Positions 32,470 through 41,131 are shown, counted from the first letter of the stretch. The stretch: DNA of 64,000 bases from Gemmatimonadaceae bacterium (GCA_025934775.1 JAICWO010000009.1:1-64000); one strand, 5' to 3'. Translations and numbers: made by a program. The notes: a model not told the origin generated them from the letters alone.

Positions 32470-33236
32470 GAGAGTTCTCCAACAGAGCGAAGGATGGTGC
32501 CGCGCGCCGGATCGGCGATCGCGGCAATGTCAGAGATCCGCACCCGCGCCACGCCGCCGGCGAGCGCCGCGAGCGCGGCCTGCAGCTTGGCTTGCATTCC
32601 GCCCACCGCCGTGCCATCGGCCATGAGCGCGCGTGCGTCGGCCGTGGTGACCTCAAGAATGACGGCGCCATTCCGCATCACACCCGGTACGTCGGCAACC
32701 AGCAGCAGATCGGCAGCGCCCAAGGCGACGGCGATCGCCGCCGCGGCATCGTCGCCGTTCACGTTCAACGCGCTGCCCATGGTGCCGCTCCCGTCACGGC
32801 TCACCGGCGACACCACGGGCAGAAAGCCGCCCGACAAGAGATGTCGCAGAAACGCGACGTTCACGTGCTGCGGCGTGCCGACGAAGCCGAGGGTGGCCGC
32901 GTCCAATGGCGCGGCCGCAATGAGGGCCGCGTCCTCACCCGACAGGCCGACCGCATCCACGCCTTCGCCGACCAAGCTCGAGACGAGACGCTTGTTCGCG
33001 CTGCCCGAAAGACCCATACGAACGAGCTCGATGTCTTTCTCGGTGGTGACGCGGCGTCCATTGACGAAACTCGTACTGCCGCCGAACGCCGCCTGGAGCG
33101 CACTCACTTCGTCGCCGCCGCCGTGCACGAGCACGAGGCCGCCGTTGCGACGCGCGGTCCCCCATCCCGAGGCGAGGATCTTCGCGAGCGAGGGATCGCT
33201 CTGTGGGCGACCCCCGATCTTGATGACCCAGGTCAC
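32466..33236 (-). CDS. argB: Acetylglutamate kinase
   Basis: A 256-residue amino-acid kinase with VIKIGG at the start, LVLVHGGGDEV, GLSGEDAALI and NVNGDDAAAAIA. It phosphorylates N-acetylglutamate. The length matches the short, E. coli-type enzyme and it lacks the extra N-terminal helix of arginine-inhibited forms, so control is probably transcriptional. It overlaps argC and argD by four bases each. Confidence 0.92.
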   Translation of the reverse strand: MTWVIKIGGRPQSDPSLAKILASGWGTARRNGGLVLVHGGGDEVSALQAAFGGSTSFVNGRRVTTEKDIELVRMGLSGSANKRLVSSLVGEGVDAVGLSGEDAALIAAAPLDAATLGFVGTPQHVNVAFLRHLLSGGFLPVVSPVSRDGSGTMGSALNVNGDDAAAAIAVALGAADLLLVADVPGVMRNGAVILEVTTADARALMADGTAVGGMQAKLQAALAALAGGVARVRISDIAAIADPARGTILRSVGELS

Positions 33237-34192
33237 GCCGGCAATCCCGCGGTCTCCTCGAGACCGAGCATCAGGTTGGCGTTCTGCAGCGCCTGGCCCG
33301 CGGCGCCTTTCACGAGATTGTCGATCGCAGATGTCACGAGCAGCATCGGCGCGCGCGTGCCGGCAATCGGCGCGGCTGAAATGCGCACGACGTTTCGGTA
33401 CGCCACGTCGTGCAGCGTCGGCGTCCTCTCAGAGATCTCTATAAAGGGCTCCGTGGCGTATGCGTCGCGCCACGGAGTGAGCGGATCGCCGATCGGCTCC
33501 TTCAACGGAACGGTGATCGTCGACAGGATTCCGCGGGCGACCGGCAGCAAATGCGGCGTAAAGACGAGATCGGCGTTGGCACCCCACGACTGCAAAGTTG
33601 CAGTCATCTCCTTCAAGTGTCGGTGCGTGTTGCCGACGCCGTACGCGCGGAAATCCTCGGACACTTCGGCGAATAGGTACTCGCGCTTTGGCGAGTTGCC
33701 CGCGCCGGTTACACCGCTCGCGGAGTTGGCGATGATCGCGGCCCCGTCAACGATGAGCCCGCGCTGGATGAGCGGCGCGAGCGCGACGAGGATCGACGTC
33801 GGATAGCAGCCGGGATTCGCGACCAGCGACGCGCCGGTGACGGCTTCGCGGTTGATCTCCGTGAGGCCATATGCGATTCCTTCGCATCCGTGGCCGGGGC
33901 GCAGGTCGGACGACAGATCGACGGCCCGCGCACCCACTTCACGCGAGCGCGTCACCCATTCCTTGGAGGCTCCATGCGGCAGCGCGCTGAAGATGAGCTC
34001 AGCGTCGTTCAGCCGCACATCATCGGGCCCGGCAAAGGTCACGTCGCGGCCGGCGACGCGCACGGTTGCACCTCGCTGCTCGTTCGCGGTAGCGAACGCC
34101 AGCATGAGGTCGGGATGCCGTAGAATGAGTGCACAGAGCTCGCGGCCCGCATATCCGCTGGCCCCGAGCACGCCGACTGGTATTTTATTCAC
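33233..34192 (-). CDS. argC: N-acetyl-gamma-glutamyl-phosphate reductase
   Basis: About 319 residues from the chosen GTG. VGVLGASGYAGREL is the NADP-binding loop, ANPGCYPTS holds the catalytic Cys, and HRHLKEM and TPHLLPVARG follow. It makes the semialdehyde used by ArgD. A start nine codons upstream (ATG at 34219) is possible. I prefer the GTG at 34192 because a TTGACA-N17-TATGCA promoter ends six bases before it, implying a leaderless message. First gene of argC-argB-argD-argA-like. Confidence 0.88.
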   Translation of the reverse strand: MNKIPVGVLGASGYAGRELCALILRHPDLMLAFATANEQRGATVRVAGRDVTFAGPDDVRLNDAELIFSALPHGASKEWVTRSREVGARAVDLSSDLRPGHGCEGIAYGLTEINREAVTGASLVANPGCYPTSILVALAPLIQRGLIVDGAAIIANSASGVTGAGNSPKREYLFAEVSEDFRAYGVGNTHRHLKEMTATLQSWGANADLVFTPHLLPVARGILSTITVPLKEPIGDPLTPWRDAYATEPFIEISERTPTLHDVAYRNVVRISAAPIAGTRAPMLLVTSAIDNLVKGAAGQALQNANLMLGLEETAGLPA

Positions 34193-34227
34193 GACGAATG
34201 CATAATAATGCACATGCATCGTGTCAA
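34178..34227 (-). promoter_or_regulatory. argC promoter with two ARG-box-like operators
   Basis: On the minus strand TTGACA (34227-34222), 17 bases and TATGCA (34204-34199) precede the GTG by six bases. TGCATAATAATGCA (34199-34212) is a perfect dyad of the TGNAT-WWWW-ATNCA type expected for ArgR. A second site TGGTATTTTATTCA starts 21 bases away (34178-34191), the same spacing as tandem ARG boxes in E. coli. Confidence 0.75.
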
Positions 34228-34289
34228 TGCCGCCGCGCCTCCACGCGTGCGCGCGCTCGACATCACCCAGCCATCTCACGCACCCGGGA

Positions 34290-34748
34290 ATGACCAATAA
34301 GCAGCAGCGACAGAATACGATCTTGCAGCTTATCGGGGCGCATCAGATCGCTAACCAGGAGGAGCTCAAGCGGCTTCTCGTCGAGCGGGGCCTTCGGGTC
34401 ACGCAGGCGACGCTGTCGCGCGATCTGCGCGAGCTCGGCATCGTCCGCGCTCCGACAGATTCCGGCGCTCGATATCTCCTGCCGGAGATGGTGTCGGACG
34501 AGGCCAAGCCTTCTATTGACATTCTGTTACCGCAGCTGTTCTCTCGGATCGACGGCGTCTCGGAACTCATCGTGCTCCACACGCTGCCGAGCGGCGCGCA
34601 GCCGATCGCGGAAGCGATCGATTCCGAGGCGTGGCCCGAGGTGATGGGGACCCTTGCCGGCGAGAATACGATCTTGATCGTCTGTCGCTCGGTCGATGCG
34701 CGAACGACGCTCACACGCCGCTTGCTGCAGCTCGCGAAACGCGGCTGA
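34290..34748 (+). CDS. argR: Arginine repressor
   Basis: A 152-residue protein of normal ArgR length. The N-terminal winged helix shows QEELKRLLVERGLRVTQATL and SRDLRELGIVR; the C-terminal oligomerisation and arginine-binding domain includes SGAQPIAEAID and a G-T-L-A-G-E-N-T region. It binds ARG boxes with arginine as corepressor. It is divergent from argC and precedes argG. ARG-box-like sites on both sides support a local regulon. The start MTNKQQR has only a weak GGGA before it; earlier codons would add a tail not seen in the family. Confidence 0.92.
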   Translation: MTNKQQRQNTILQLIGAHQIANQEELKRLLVERGLRVTQATLSRDLRELGIVRAPTDSGARYLLPEMVSDEAKPSIDILLPQLFSRIDGVSELIVLHTLPSGAQPIAEAIDSEAWPEVMGTLAGENTILIVCRSVDARTTLTRRLLQLAKRG

Positions 34749-34780
34749 TATCCGGCGGACGACAGTCAGCGTTGCAACTA

Positions 34781-34834
34781 TTGACGCGCGCGAAGCGTAT
34801 GATTAAATATGCAGACACACTGCATAACTACGTG
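34781..34834 (+). promoter_or_regulatory. argG promoter with tandem ARG-box-like sites
   Basis: TTGACG (34781-34786), 17 bases and TAAATA (34804-34809) form a promoter. TGATTAAATATGCA (34800-34813) covers the -10 and shares ATGCA with the argC site. TGCATAACTACGTG (34821-34834) begins 21 bases later. A perfect dyad TATGCAG-N5-CTGCATA spans 34808-34826. Confidence 0.7.
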
Positions 34835-34849
34835 AATCTAGGAGTGCCA

Positions 34850-36121
34850 ATGCCCCGCACGATCGTCCTCGCCTACTCTGGCGGACTCGACACCTCCATC
34901 ATCGTTCCTTGGCTCAAGGAGAACTACGGAGGCGCGCGAGTCATTTGCGTCGCCGCCGACATCGGCCAGGGCAGTGAAGAGCTCGCGGGCGTGCGCGCCA
35001 AAGCGCTCGCCTCCGGCGCCGACGAGTGCTACGTCGAGGATCTGCGGCAGGAGTTCATCGAGTCGTTCATCTATCCGACGCTCCGGGCTGGCGCGATCTA
35101 CAACCGCAAGTACCTGCTCGGCACCTCGATGGCGCGCCCGCTCATCGCGCGCCGCCAGGTCGAGGTCGCGCGCCAGGTCGGCGCGGACGCGCTCGCGCAC
35201 GGGTGCACCGGCAAGGGCAACGATCAGGTGCGTTTCGAGCTCACCTACGCCGCGTTCGCGCCGGATCTCCCGGTCATCGCGCCGTGGCGCGAGTGGGACA
35301 TCCGCAGCCGCGAGGACGCGATCGCGTATGCCGAGTCGCACGGCGTTCCCGTCGCGGCAACGCGGCAGAAGATCTATTCGCGCGACGCCAACATCTGGCA
35401 CCTCTCGCACGAGGGCGGGATCCTCGAGGATCCGAACGCCGCTCCGCCCGACGATCTCTACATGCTCACCAATCCGGTCACGAAGGCGCCCGACGCTCCA
35501 GAGGCGGTCGTCGTTGGCTTTGAGCAGGGTACGCCGGTGTCGGTCAACGGAGAGCGCCTGGGCGCGCTCGATCTGCTGACGACCCTCAACCAGATCGGCG
35601 GCAAGCACGGCTGCGGCGTCGTGGATCTCGTCGAGGATCGATTGGTCGGCATGAAGTCGCGCGGCGTGTACGAGACACCGGGCGGCTCGCTGCTCTACAC
35701 CGCGCACTCGGAGCTGGAGCAGCTCGTCCTCGACCGCCGCACACTCGCGGCGAAAGACATGATTGCGCCGCGCTACGCGGATCTCGTCTACGAAGGACGT
35801 TGGTGGACGACCGAGCGCGAGGCGTACGACGCGTTCGTTGGTATCACGCAGCAGCGTGTCTCGGGCACCGTGACGCTTCGCCTGTACAAGGGTTCGACAG
35901 CCGTGGTCGGCCGGCAGAGCGAGCACGCGCTCTACGACGAGCGCTTCGTCACGTTCGGGGAAGACGATGTGTACGAGCAGAGTGACGCCGCCGGCTTCAT
36001 TCGGTTGTTCGCGCTGCCGTCGCGGGTTCGTGCGCTCAAGGATCAGGAGATGGGTCTTACGCCGGCGCCCGTCGTTGCTCCCGCGGAAGCCGCCGCCCAG
36101 CCGGCGCTTCAGATCGCGTGA
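34850..36121 (+). CDS. argG: Argininosuccinate synthase
   Basis: A 423-residue protein with the ATP-pyrophosphatase loop AYSGGLDTS near the start. It also has ADIGQGSEEL, YLLGTSMARPLIA, HGCTGKGNDQVRFE and DANIWHLSHEGG. It joins citrulline and aspartate. The ATG is preceded by GGAG at 5 bases and lies downstream of an ArgR-type control region. argH follows with a GTGA overlap, so argG and argH form one operon. Confidence 0.97.
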   Translation: MPRTIVLAYSGGLDTSIIVPWLKENYGGARVICVAADIGQGSEELAGVRAKALASGADECYVEDLRQEFIESFIYPTLRAGAIYNRKYLLGTSMARPLIARRQVEVARQVGADALAHGCTGKGNDQVRFELTYAAFAPDLPVIAPWREWDIRSREDAIAYAESHGVPVAATRQKIYSRDANIWHLSHEGGILEDPNAAPPDDLYMLTNPVTKAPDAPEAVVVGFEQGTPVSVNGERLGALDLLTTLNQIGGKHGCGVVDLVEDRLVGMKSRGVYETPGGSLLYTAHSELEQLVLDRRTLAAKDMIAPRYADLVYEGRWWTTEREAYDAFVGITQQRVSGTVTLRLYKGSTAVVGRQSEHALYDERFVTFGEDDVYEQSDAAGFIRLFALPSRVRALKDQEMGLTPAPVVAPAEAAAQPALQIA

Positions 36122-37518
36122 CGACGGTGGCGGTCACGTCCGCGACGGAGAAGTCGCACAAGCTGTGGGGCGGGCGGTTCGCGACCGGGCCCGCCCCGGC
36201 CTTCGAGGCGCTCAACAGCTCGATTGGCATCGACTTCCGACTCTGGCCGTTCGACGTGCAGCTCTCCAAGGCCTGGGCGATGGCGTTGTACAAGGCCGGC
36301 GTGCTGACGCTCGACGAATGCAGTGACATCGAAGACGGCCTCGACTCGGTGGGCGCGCGGCTCGCCGCCGGCGAACAACCGTCGCCGAGCGACGAAGACG
36401 TGCACACGGTGATCGACCGGCTGCTGCACGATGAGATCGGCGATGTTGCATCGAAGCTGCACACTGGGCGAAGCCGAAACGATCAAGTCGCGACGGCGAC
36501 GCGCATGTGGTCGATGGAAGCCGCGGCGCGTCTGGATGACGCCGTTCGCGGCTTTCAGCAGGTGATGGTCGACCACGCGCGTGCGCTCGAGAGCGTGCTC
36601 ATGCCGTCGTACACCCACATGCAGCGCGCAATTCCCGTGTCGGCGGCGCATTGGCTGCTGTCGCACTTCTGGCCGCTGGAGCGCGATCGCGCGCGCCTGC
36701 GCAGCGCCAGAGCCGCGGCCGGCGTTCTGCCACTCGGCTCGGGTGCGGTCGCCGGGTGCGCGTACCCGATCTCGCGTGTGCTGCTCCAGGGCAGCCTCGG
36801 GTTCGCGGCCTTGAGCCAGAATTCGATCGACGCGGTGAGCGATCGCGATTTCGTCGCCGAGCTCCTGTTCACGGCGACGATGATCGCAACGCATCTATCG
36901 AGGTTCGCCGAAGATCTCATCATCTACGGCTCGAGCGAATTTGGCTTCGTGCAATTCGGCGATGCGTTCACGTCGGGATCGAGCATGATGCCGCAGAAGC
37001 GGAATCCCGACGTGCTGGAGCTCGCACGCGGCTCGGCGGCCCGCCTCCTCGGCGATCTCACGACGCTCGTCGCGACGCTCAAAGGTCTACCGACGAGCTA
37101 CAACAAGGACCTGCAGGACGACAAGCGGGTGCTGTTCGACGCGGTGGACACGCTGCAGCTCGTGCTTCCCGCGCTCGCCGGCGCGCTCGCGGAATGCACG
37201 TTCAAGCCGGAGCGTATGCGCGCCGCGCTCTCCAGCACGATGATGGCGACGGATCTCGCCGATTATCTCGTGCGCAAGGGCGCGACATTCCGCGAGGCGC
37301 ATGGTGCCGTCGGTCGACTCGTGCGCAAATGCGAGGAGACCCAGCTCGAGCTGCACACGCTGCCGCTTTCCGCGTTCGCCGAGGCGCATCCGCTCTTCGG
37401 GCAGGATGTGTTCGACGCCCTGTCGGCGCGCCAGTCGGTGGAAGCGCGCGATCTCGAGGGGGGCACCGGGCCGCGCGCCGTGCACGCGCAAATCGAAGCG
37501 GCGCAACGCGCGCTCTGA
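36118..37518 (+). CDS. argH: Argininosuccinate lyase
   Basis: A 466-residue fumarase/aspartase-superfamily protein with KLWGGRF at the N-terminus, HTGRSRNDQVAT, TYMQRAIPVS-like YTHMQRAIPV and the signature GSSMMPQKRNPD. It cleaves argininosuccinate to arginine and fumarate. The GTG start overlaps the argG stop by four bases. A stem-loop lies about 30 bases downstream. Confidence 0.97.
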   Translation: MTTVAVTSATEKSHKLWGGRFATGPAPAFEALNSSIGIDFRLWPFDVQLSKAWAMALYKAGVLTLDECSDIEDGLDSVGARLAAGEQPSPSDEDVHTVIDRLLHDEIGDVASKLHTGRSRNDQVATATRMWSMEAAARLDDAVRGFQQVMVDHARALESVLMPSYTHMQRAIPVSAAHWLLSHFWPLERDRARLRSARAAAGVLPLGSGAVAGCAYPISRVLLQGSLGFAALSQNSIDAVSDRDFVAELLFTATMIATHLSRFAEDLIIYGSSEFGFVQFGDAFTSGSSMMPQKRNPDVLELARGSAARLLGDLTTLVATLKGLPTSYNKDLQDDKRVLFDAVDTLQLVLPALAGALAECTFKPERMRAALSSTMMATDLADYLVRKGATFREAHGAVGRLVRKCEETQLELHTLPLSAFAEAHPLFGQDVFDALSARQSVEARDLEGGTGPRAVHAQIEAAQRAL

Positions 37519-37549
37519 CGGCCGGCGCGGCCGGCGGCCGGGTCCGAGG

Positions 37550-37580
37550 ACGGGGGCGCTTCCGAGAGAGGCGCCCCCGT
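37550..37580 (+). terminator. Stem-loop after argH
   Basis: ACGGGGGCGC and GCGCCCCCGT form a perfect 10-bp stem with an 11-base loop. No T-tract follows (TTCCGG), so termination may be weak or assisted. It lies between convergent argH and an outer-membrane protein gene. Confidence 0.55.
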
Positions 37581-37610
37581 TCCGGTGTTATTAATATGTG
37601 AATTGTCGAA

Positions 37611-38147
37611 CTAGAACATCAGGCCGAACGTAATTGGGACGAAGCTGAAGTCGGCGTTGCTGACGTGGTGGTACCGTGCTTCCACGTACGCGGAGAAGCC
37701 GGTGAGCGGGAATCGGAATCCGCCGCCGATGTTCCAGCCGACATTCGATTGGCTCGACGTGTCGAAGAAGACTGGATCCTTCGTGCTGTAGTAACCGATG
37801 CCGCCGATCGCGTACAGCGAGCTCCCTGGCGCGAGCGAGATCTGCGAGAGGCTGTAGATCGCGTTCGCGATCACGCCGGCCGCGTGCGCCTTGTCGTTTC
37901 CGTTGCTCTGATTGAATTCGTTGTACATGCCCTCGACCCGAAAGCCGAGCGGCGAGAGGGGCGGTCTCAGTTCGATGCCGACAGTCCCATGGTAACCGAC
38001 GTCGTGATTGTCGCCGAAGGTGCCGGTGGGGATCGTCGCGCCGGCCGCGATCACGAAGTGGGCTCCGGTTTGGGCGAGAGACGCGGCAAGGGGGGCGGCC
38101 AGGAAGAGGCCAGCCATTGCCGGGAGAAGGCGAGCGGATCGAATCAT
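37611..38147 (-). CDS. Outer-membrane beta-barrel protein
   Basis: A 178-residue exported protein. A signal peptide is cut near SLAQ (residue 26). The rest alternates polar and hydrophobic residues, with Gly/Tyr-rich strands, and ends in Phe (ITFGLMF), the usual signal for barrel insertion. It resembles OmpW/OmpA-like porin domains. The ligand is unknown. Confidence 0.75.
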   Translation of the reverse strand: MIRSARLLPAMAGLFLAAPLAASLAQTGAHFVIAAGATIPTGTFGDNHDVGYHGTVGIELRPPLSPLGFRVEGMYNEFNQSNGNDKAHAAGVIANAIYSLSQISLAPGSSLYAIGGIGYYSTKDPVFFDTSSQSNVGWNIGGGFRFPLTGFSAYVEARYHHVSNADFSFVPITFGLMF

Positions 38148-38274
38148 GGAATCTCCGAAAGTTCTGTTCGCGTGGTGGCCTTCCAGAATTGTGCCAGCCT
38201 CAGGCGGGGATGTTTCCGAAGACCCGTACGACGAGGAGCAGGTTGGCCTAGCAGCGGTCAGGCTGATAGTTTAT

Positions 38275-38341
38275 TATCCTCGCTCAAAAGGATATTTCCG
38301 GATCGATACACCGTCGATAAATATCCTTTTTACCGAGGATA
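38275..38341. promoter_or_regulatory. Four-half-site nested palindrome before a small DNA-binding protein gene
   Basis: TATCCT-N8-AGGATA occurs twice (38275-38294 and 38322-38341). The copies are arranged so that the whole region is also one large interrupted palindrome: 10-bp outer arms (38273-38282/38334-38343), 12-bp inner arms AAAAGGATATTT and its complement (38286-38297/38319-38330), and a 5-bp core. The right outer arm contains the GAGG ribosome site of the next gene. It is the most AT-rich intergenic stretch nearby. Confidence 0.8.
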
Positions 38342-38344
38342 ATT

Positions 38345-38722
38345 ATGTCAAGGCACTATCATGTTGATATAGCCAGACATGCGTCTGATGCTGACGCGAA
38401 ATGGACTGACAATCTCCTGTCCAAGCACCGCATTCCCGGCGTCGAACACGGAACGCAGGGGGTCGCCAGGCGCCTCTCGGTCCACGCGATCTACCATGTG
38501 GCGCTCGTCCGCCGGCTCGCCCAGCAACTGAGCCTTCCGCTGGACCGTGCCGTCGCCATTGCGACACAACTGCTCGCGACCGACGTTCGACATGTGTCAC
38601 TCGGCGATGGGCTCGAGATTCGACTCGAACGACACGACTTCGCGCGGCACGTCGACGAGCGGATCGCGGACGCGGTCGAGTCTTCGGCGCCGGCGCGGCG
38701 AGGCCGCCCACCGGTGCGTTGA
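38345..38722 (+). CDS. Small putative DNA-binding regulator with AT-hook-like tail
   Basis: A 125-residue protein I cannot place in a family. Helices at about 15-26, 46-62 and 66-79 and a likely beta hairpin at 81-94 suggest a compact helix-turn-helix or winged fold. The last residues read RRGRPP, matching an AT-hook core. It follows an AT-rich four-half-site palindrome whose right arm carries its ribosome site (GAGG), which points to autoregulation. A perfect 20-bp terminator hairpin closes the unit. The function is inferred from layout, not homology. Confidence 0.6.
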   Translation: MSRHYHVDIARHASDADAKWTDNLLSKHRIPGVEHGTQGVARRLSVHAIYHVALVRRLAQQLSLPLDRAVAIATQLLATDVRHVSLGDGLEIRLERHDFARHVDERIADAVESSAPARRGRPPVR

Positions 38723-38751
38723 CCGCAGTAGGCTGGAAGGAAGTGGTGTAC

Positions 38752-38795
38752 GAAACTGAACGGGGCGCCTCGTGAGAGGCGCCCCGTTCAGTTTC
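38752..38795. terminator. Bidirectional terminator with perfect 20-bp stem
   Basis: GAAACTGAACGGGGCGCCTC, GTGA loop and the exact complement form a 20-bp hairpin between two convergent genes, ending in GTTTC on either side. It lies about 40 bases past the stop of the minus-strand cold-shock gene and 30 past the plus-strand regulator. Confidence 0.85.
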
Positions 38796-38832
38796 AATGC
38801 GTTGTCGTGCGTCTGTGCGTTTGCGCTCCAGC

Positions 38833-39048
38833 TTAGCGAGCGGCGGCCTTGCTTACGTTCTCGGCGGCCGGACCCTTCTGGCCCTGCACGAGATCGAACT
38901 CGACGGCGTCGCCTTCAGCGAGCGTCTTGAAGCCAGAGCCCTGGATGGAGCTGTAGTGGACGAAGCAGTCCTTGTCTCCGCCATCCGGCGTGATGAACCC
39001 GAAGCCCTTGGCGTCGTTGAACCACTTCACCTTTCCGGTCGTGCGCAT
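38833..39048 (-). CDS. csp: Cold-shock protein (CspA family)
   Basis: A 71-residue cold-shock protein with KGFGFI and [11 protein letters not shown]-binding motifs and [16 protein letters not shown] lies 6 bases before the ATG. A promoter about 90 bases upstream implies a long leader, as in cold-inducible csp genes. It has one Cys in the second motif, unlike its paralogue at 17472. Confidence 0.95.
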   Translation of the reverse strand: MRTTGKVKWFNDAKGFGFITPDGGDKDCFVHYSSIQGSGFKTLAEGDAVEFDLVQGQKGPAAENVSKAAAR

Positions 39049-39140
39049 GTCCCACTCCTGAAAGAACCAAATCCGCTACAACACCATGTTGCGCGGGCGA
39101 TGATGCCCCACCGGACGCAGCCGTCGGTCGGGCGACGGCG

Positions 39141-39169
39141 AAAGTAGTAACGCCTGAGAACCTCGTCAA
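39141..39169 (-). promoter_or_regulatory. Promoter of the second cold-shock gene
   Basis: On the minus strand TTGACG (39169-39164), 17 bases and TACTTT (39146-39141). The expected start near 39134 leaves a leader of about 85 bases before the cold-shock ATG. Confidence 0.65.
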
Positions 39170-39247
39170 GCGTGGAGCAGCCGGCGTCATGGGTGGCAGC
39201 GCTCGCGGGCTATCTTTCGGCTAGCCTGAATCATCGAGGACCGAGAC

Positions 39248-40486
39248 GTGGCATTTGAAATCCGTCGCAAGACCGTGACGACGCTCGTCGGAGACGTGCC
39301 GGTCGGTTCGTCGGCCCCGGTGGCCGTGCAATCCATGACGAACACCGACACCGCGGATCCCCGCGCGACGGCCGAACAGGTGCTCGCGCTCGCTCGCGCG
39401 GGCTCGCAATTGGTTCGCGTGACCGTGAACAACGAGGAAGCGGCGGCCGCCGTGCCGGAGATCGCGCGCCGCACGGCCGATGCCGGTGTGACCGTCCCGA
39501 TCGTTGGAGACTTCCATTACAACGGGCACCTGCTGCTCGCCAAGTACCCGGAATGCGCGCGCACGCTCGCCAAGTACCGTATCAATCCCGGCAATGTCGG
39601 CGGCAAGCGGCGCGATGAGAATTTTCGAACGATCGTCCAGATCGCGGGCGACAACGGCAAGCCGGTCCGGATTGGCGTGAACTGGGGATCACTCGACCAG
39701 GATCTCCTCACGCAAATGATGGACGCGAACGCCGCGTCGCCGACGCCGCGCGACGCGAAAGACGTCTACATCGAGGCGATGCTCGCGAGCGCTCTTCGCT
39801 CAGCCGAGCTGGCCGAGGAGGTGGGGCTGGGGCACGACCGCATCATCATCTCGGCAAAAGTCTCCGGCGTGCAGGATCTCGTGGACGTCTACCGCCTCCT
39901 CGCGGCGCGTTGCGATTATCCGCTGCATCTCGGACTCACCGAAGCGGGAATGGGCATGAAGGGTATTGTCGCGAGCACCGCCGGGCTTTCGATTTTGCTC
40001 GCGGAAGGGATCGGCGACACGATCCGCGTATCGCTCACGCCCAAGCCGAACGGCGATCGAACAGAAGAAGTCCTGGTCGCGCAACAGATCCTCCAGTCGC
40101 TCGGACTTCGGAGCTTCGCCCCGCAGGTGACGGCATGTCCGGGCTGCGGCCGTACCACGTCGACGTTCTTCCAGCACATGGCGGAAGACATTCAGACGTA
40201 CATTCGCGAGCAGATGCCGGTATGGCGCGATGAGCGTCCCGGTGTGGAAGAGTTGAAGGTCGCGGTGATGGGGTGTGTGGTGAACGGCCCGGGTGAGTCC
40301 AAGCACGCGAACATTGGCATCTCATTGCCTGGCACGTTCGAGGAGCCGAAAGCGCCGGTATACGTGGATGGGAAGCTCTTCACCACGCTGCGCGGCGACA
40401 CCATCGTCCACGATTTTTTGGGAATACTCGAGGAGTACGTGGCGTCGCATTACACACTCCGCGCGCGGGAGACGGCGGGCGTGTGA
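39248..40486 (+). CDS. ispG: 4-hydroxy-3-methylbut-2-en-1-yl diphosphate synthase
   Basis: A 412-residue protein with [11 protein letters not shown] at the N-terminus, VGDFHYNGH, the Cys pair in [13 protein letters not shown] and [10 protein letters not shown], the ligands of a [4Fe-4S] cluster. It catalyses the penultimate step of the MEP isoprenoid pathway. It has the short, non-plant architecture. The GTG start is preceded by GAGGACCGAGAC. It converges on the HD-hydrolase gene. Confidence 0.95.
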   Translation: MAFEIRRKTVTTLVGDVPVGSSAPVAVQSMTNTDTADPRATAEQVLALARAGSQLVRVTVNNEEAAAAVPEIARRTADAGVTVPIVGDFHYNGHLLLAKYPECARTLAKYRINPGNVGGKRRDENFRTIVQIAGDNGKPVRIGVNWGSLDQDLLTQMMDANAASPTPRDAKDVYIEAMLASALRSAELAEEVGLGHDRIIISAKVSGVQDLVDVYRLLAARCDYPLHLGLTEAGMGMKGIVASTAGLSILLAEGIGDTIRVSLTPKPNGDRTEEVLVAQQILQSLGLRSFAPQVTACPGCGRTTSTFFQHMAEDIQTYIREQMPVWRDERPGVEELKVAVMGCVVNGPGESKHANIGISLPGTFEEPKAPVYVDGKLFTTLRGDTIVHDFLGILEEYVASHYTLRARETAGV

Positions 40487-40501
40487 ACCGGCGCGTCGAG
40501 C

Positions 40502-41131
40502 TCAGCTCGACGCGTGCGCCGGATCGCCGGCTGTGATCTCGAGGTCGGCGACCACGTCGCTCAGCTCGCGCATGATCTCTCCGTTGAAGCCGATCTCGTT
40601 CAACCGATCATAGACGCGGCGGTACCAGCGAACCGTCGCCCGTTTTCCGCCGTTGAACCGATTCCACACCGTATCGGGGTCGATGGTGCGGCGCAGGTCG
40701 GAGAGAATCGCGCTCGCGTTGTGCAGCTTGTCGGCCGCACAGACCCAGCGCGCCGGCTCGCTCGCCGCCACCAAGCGCTCGAGGTAATCGTCCCGGCGCT
40801 CCTCGTGTGAGAGCTCGACGCCGTCATCGTCGACGCGACGGTGTGTGACCGCGAGTACCGTCTCGAGGACCTCGCTCCCGAATTTGTCGCCGATGCGCCG
40901 CTCGAGCATGTCGCGGGTGTACGCTTCGCGCACGCAATCCTCGATCACGTCGTGCAGAATTCCGGCGACCACAGTCTGATCATCGCGCTGGTAGCGCGTG
41001 AGAATGATCGCGACGTTGGCGGGATGCGTGACGTACGGTAGCCGCGTGCCTTTCCGCACCTGCTGATCGTGGTGCTTCGCGGCGAACGCGAGCGCGTGAT
41101 TGATCCGGTCGGAGTATCCGGTGGTCGTCAT
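40502..41131 (-). CDS. HD-domain hydrolase of the SpoT/MESH1 type
   Basis: A 209-residue protein. HDVIEDC is an HD motif, preceded by RKGTRLPYVTHPANVA and followed by the later ADKLHNA motif. This is the layout of ppGpp hydrolases such as MESH1/SpoT HD domains. No synthetase, TGS or ACT domain is present. It could lower (p)ppGpp or act on another phosphorylated nucleotide. No ribosome site is obvious. Confidence 0.75.
   Translation of the reverse strand: MTTTGYSDRINHALAFAAKHHDQQVRKGTRLPYVTHPANVAIILTRYQRDDQTVVAGILHDVIEDCVREAYTRDMLERRIGDKFGSEVLETVLAVTHRRVDDDGVELSHEERRDDYLERLVAASEPARWVCAADKLHNASAILSDLRRTIDPDTVWNRFNGGKRATVRWYRRVYDRLNEIGFNGEIMRELSDVVADLEITAGDPAHASS

Noticed and set aside
38752-38795. 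20-bp perfect hairpin as a mobile-element end or attachment site
   Set aside because: It sits between two convergent genes and ends in T-rich flanks; no transposase or direct repeats are nearby, so a terminator explains it.
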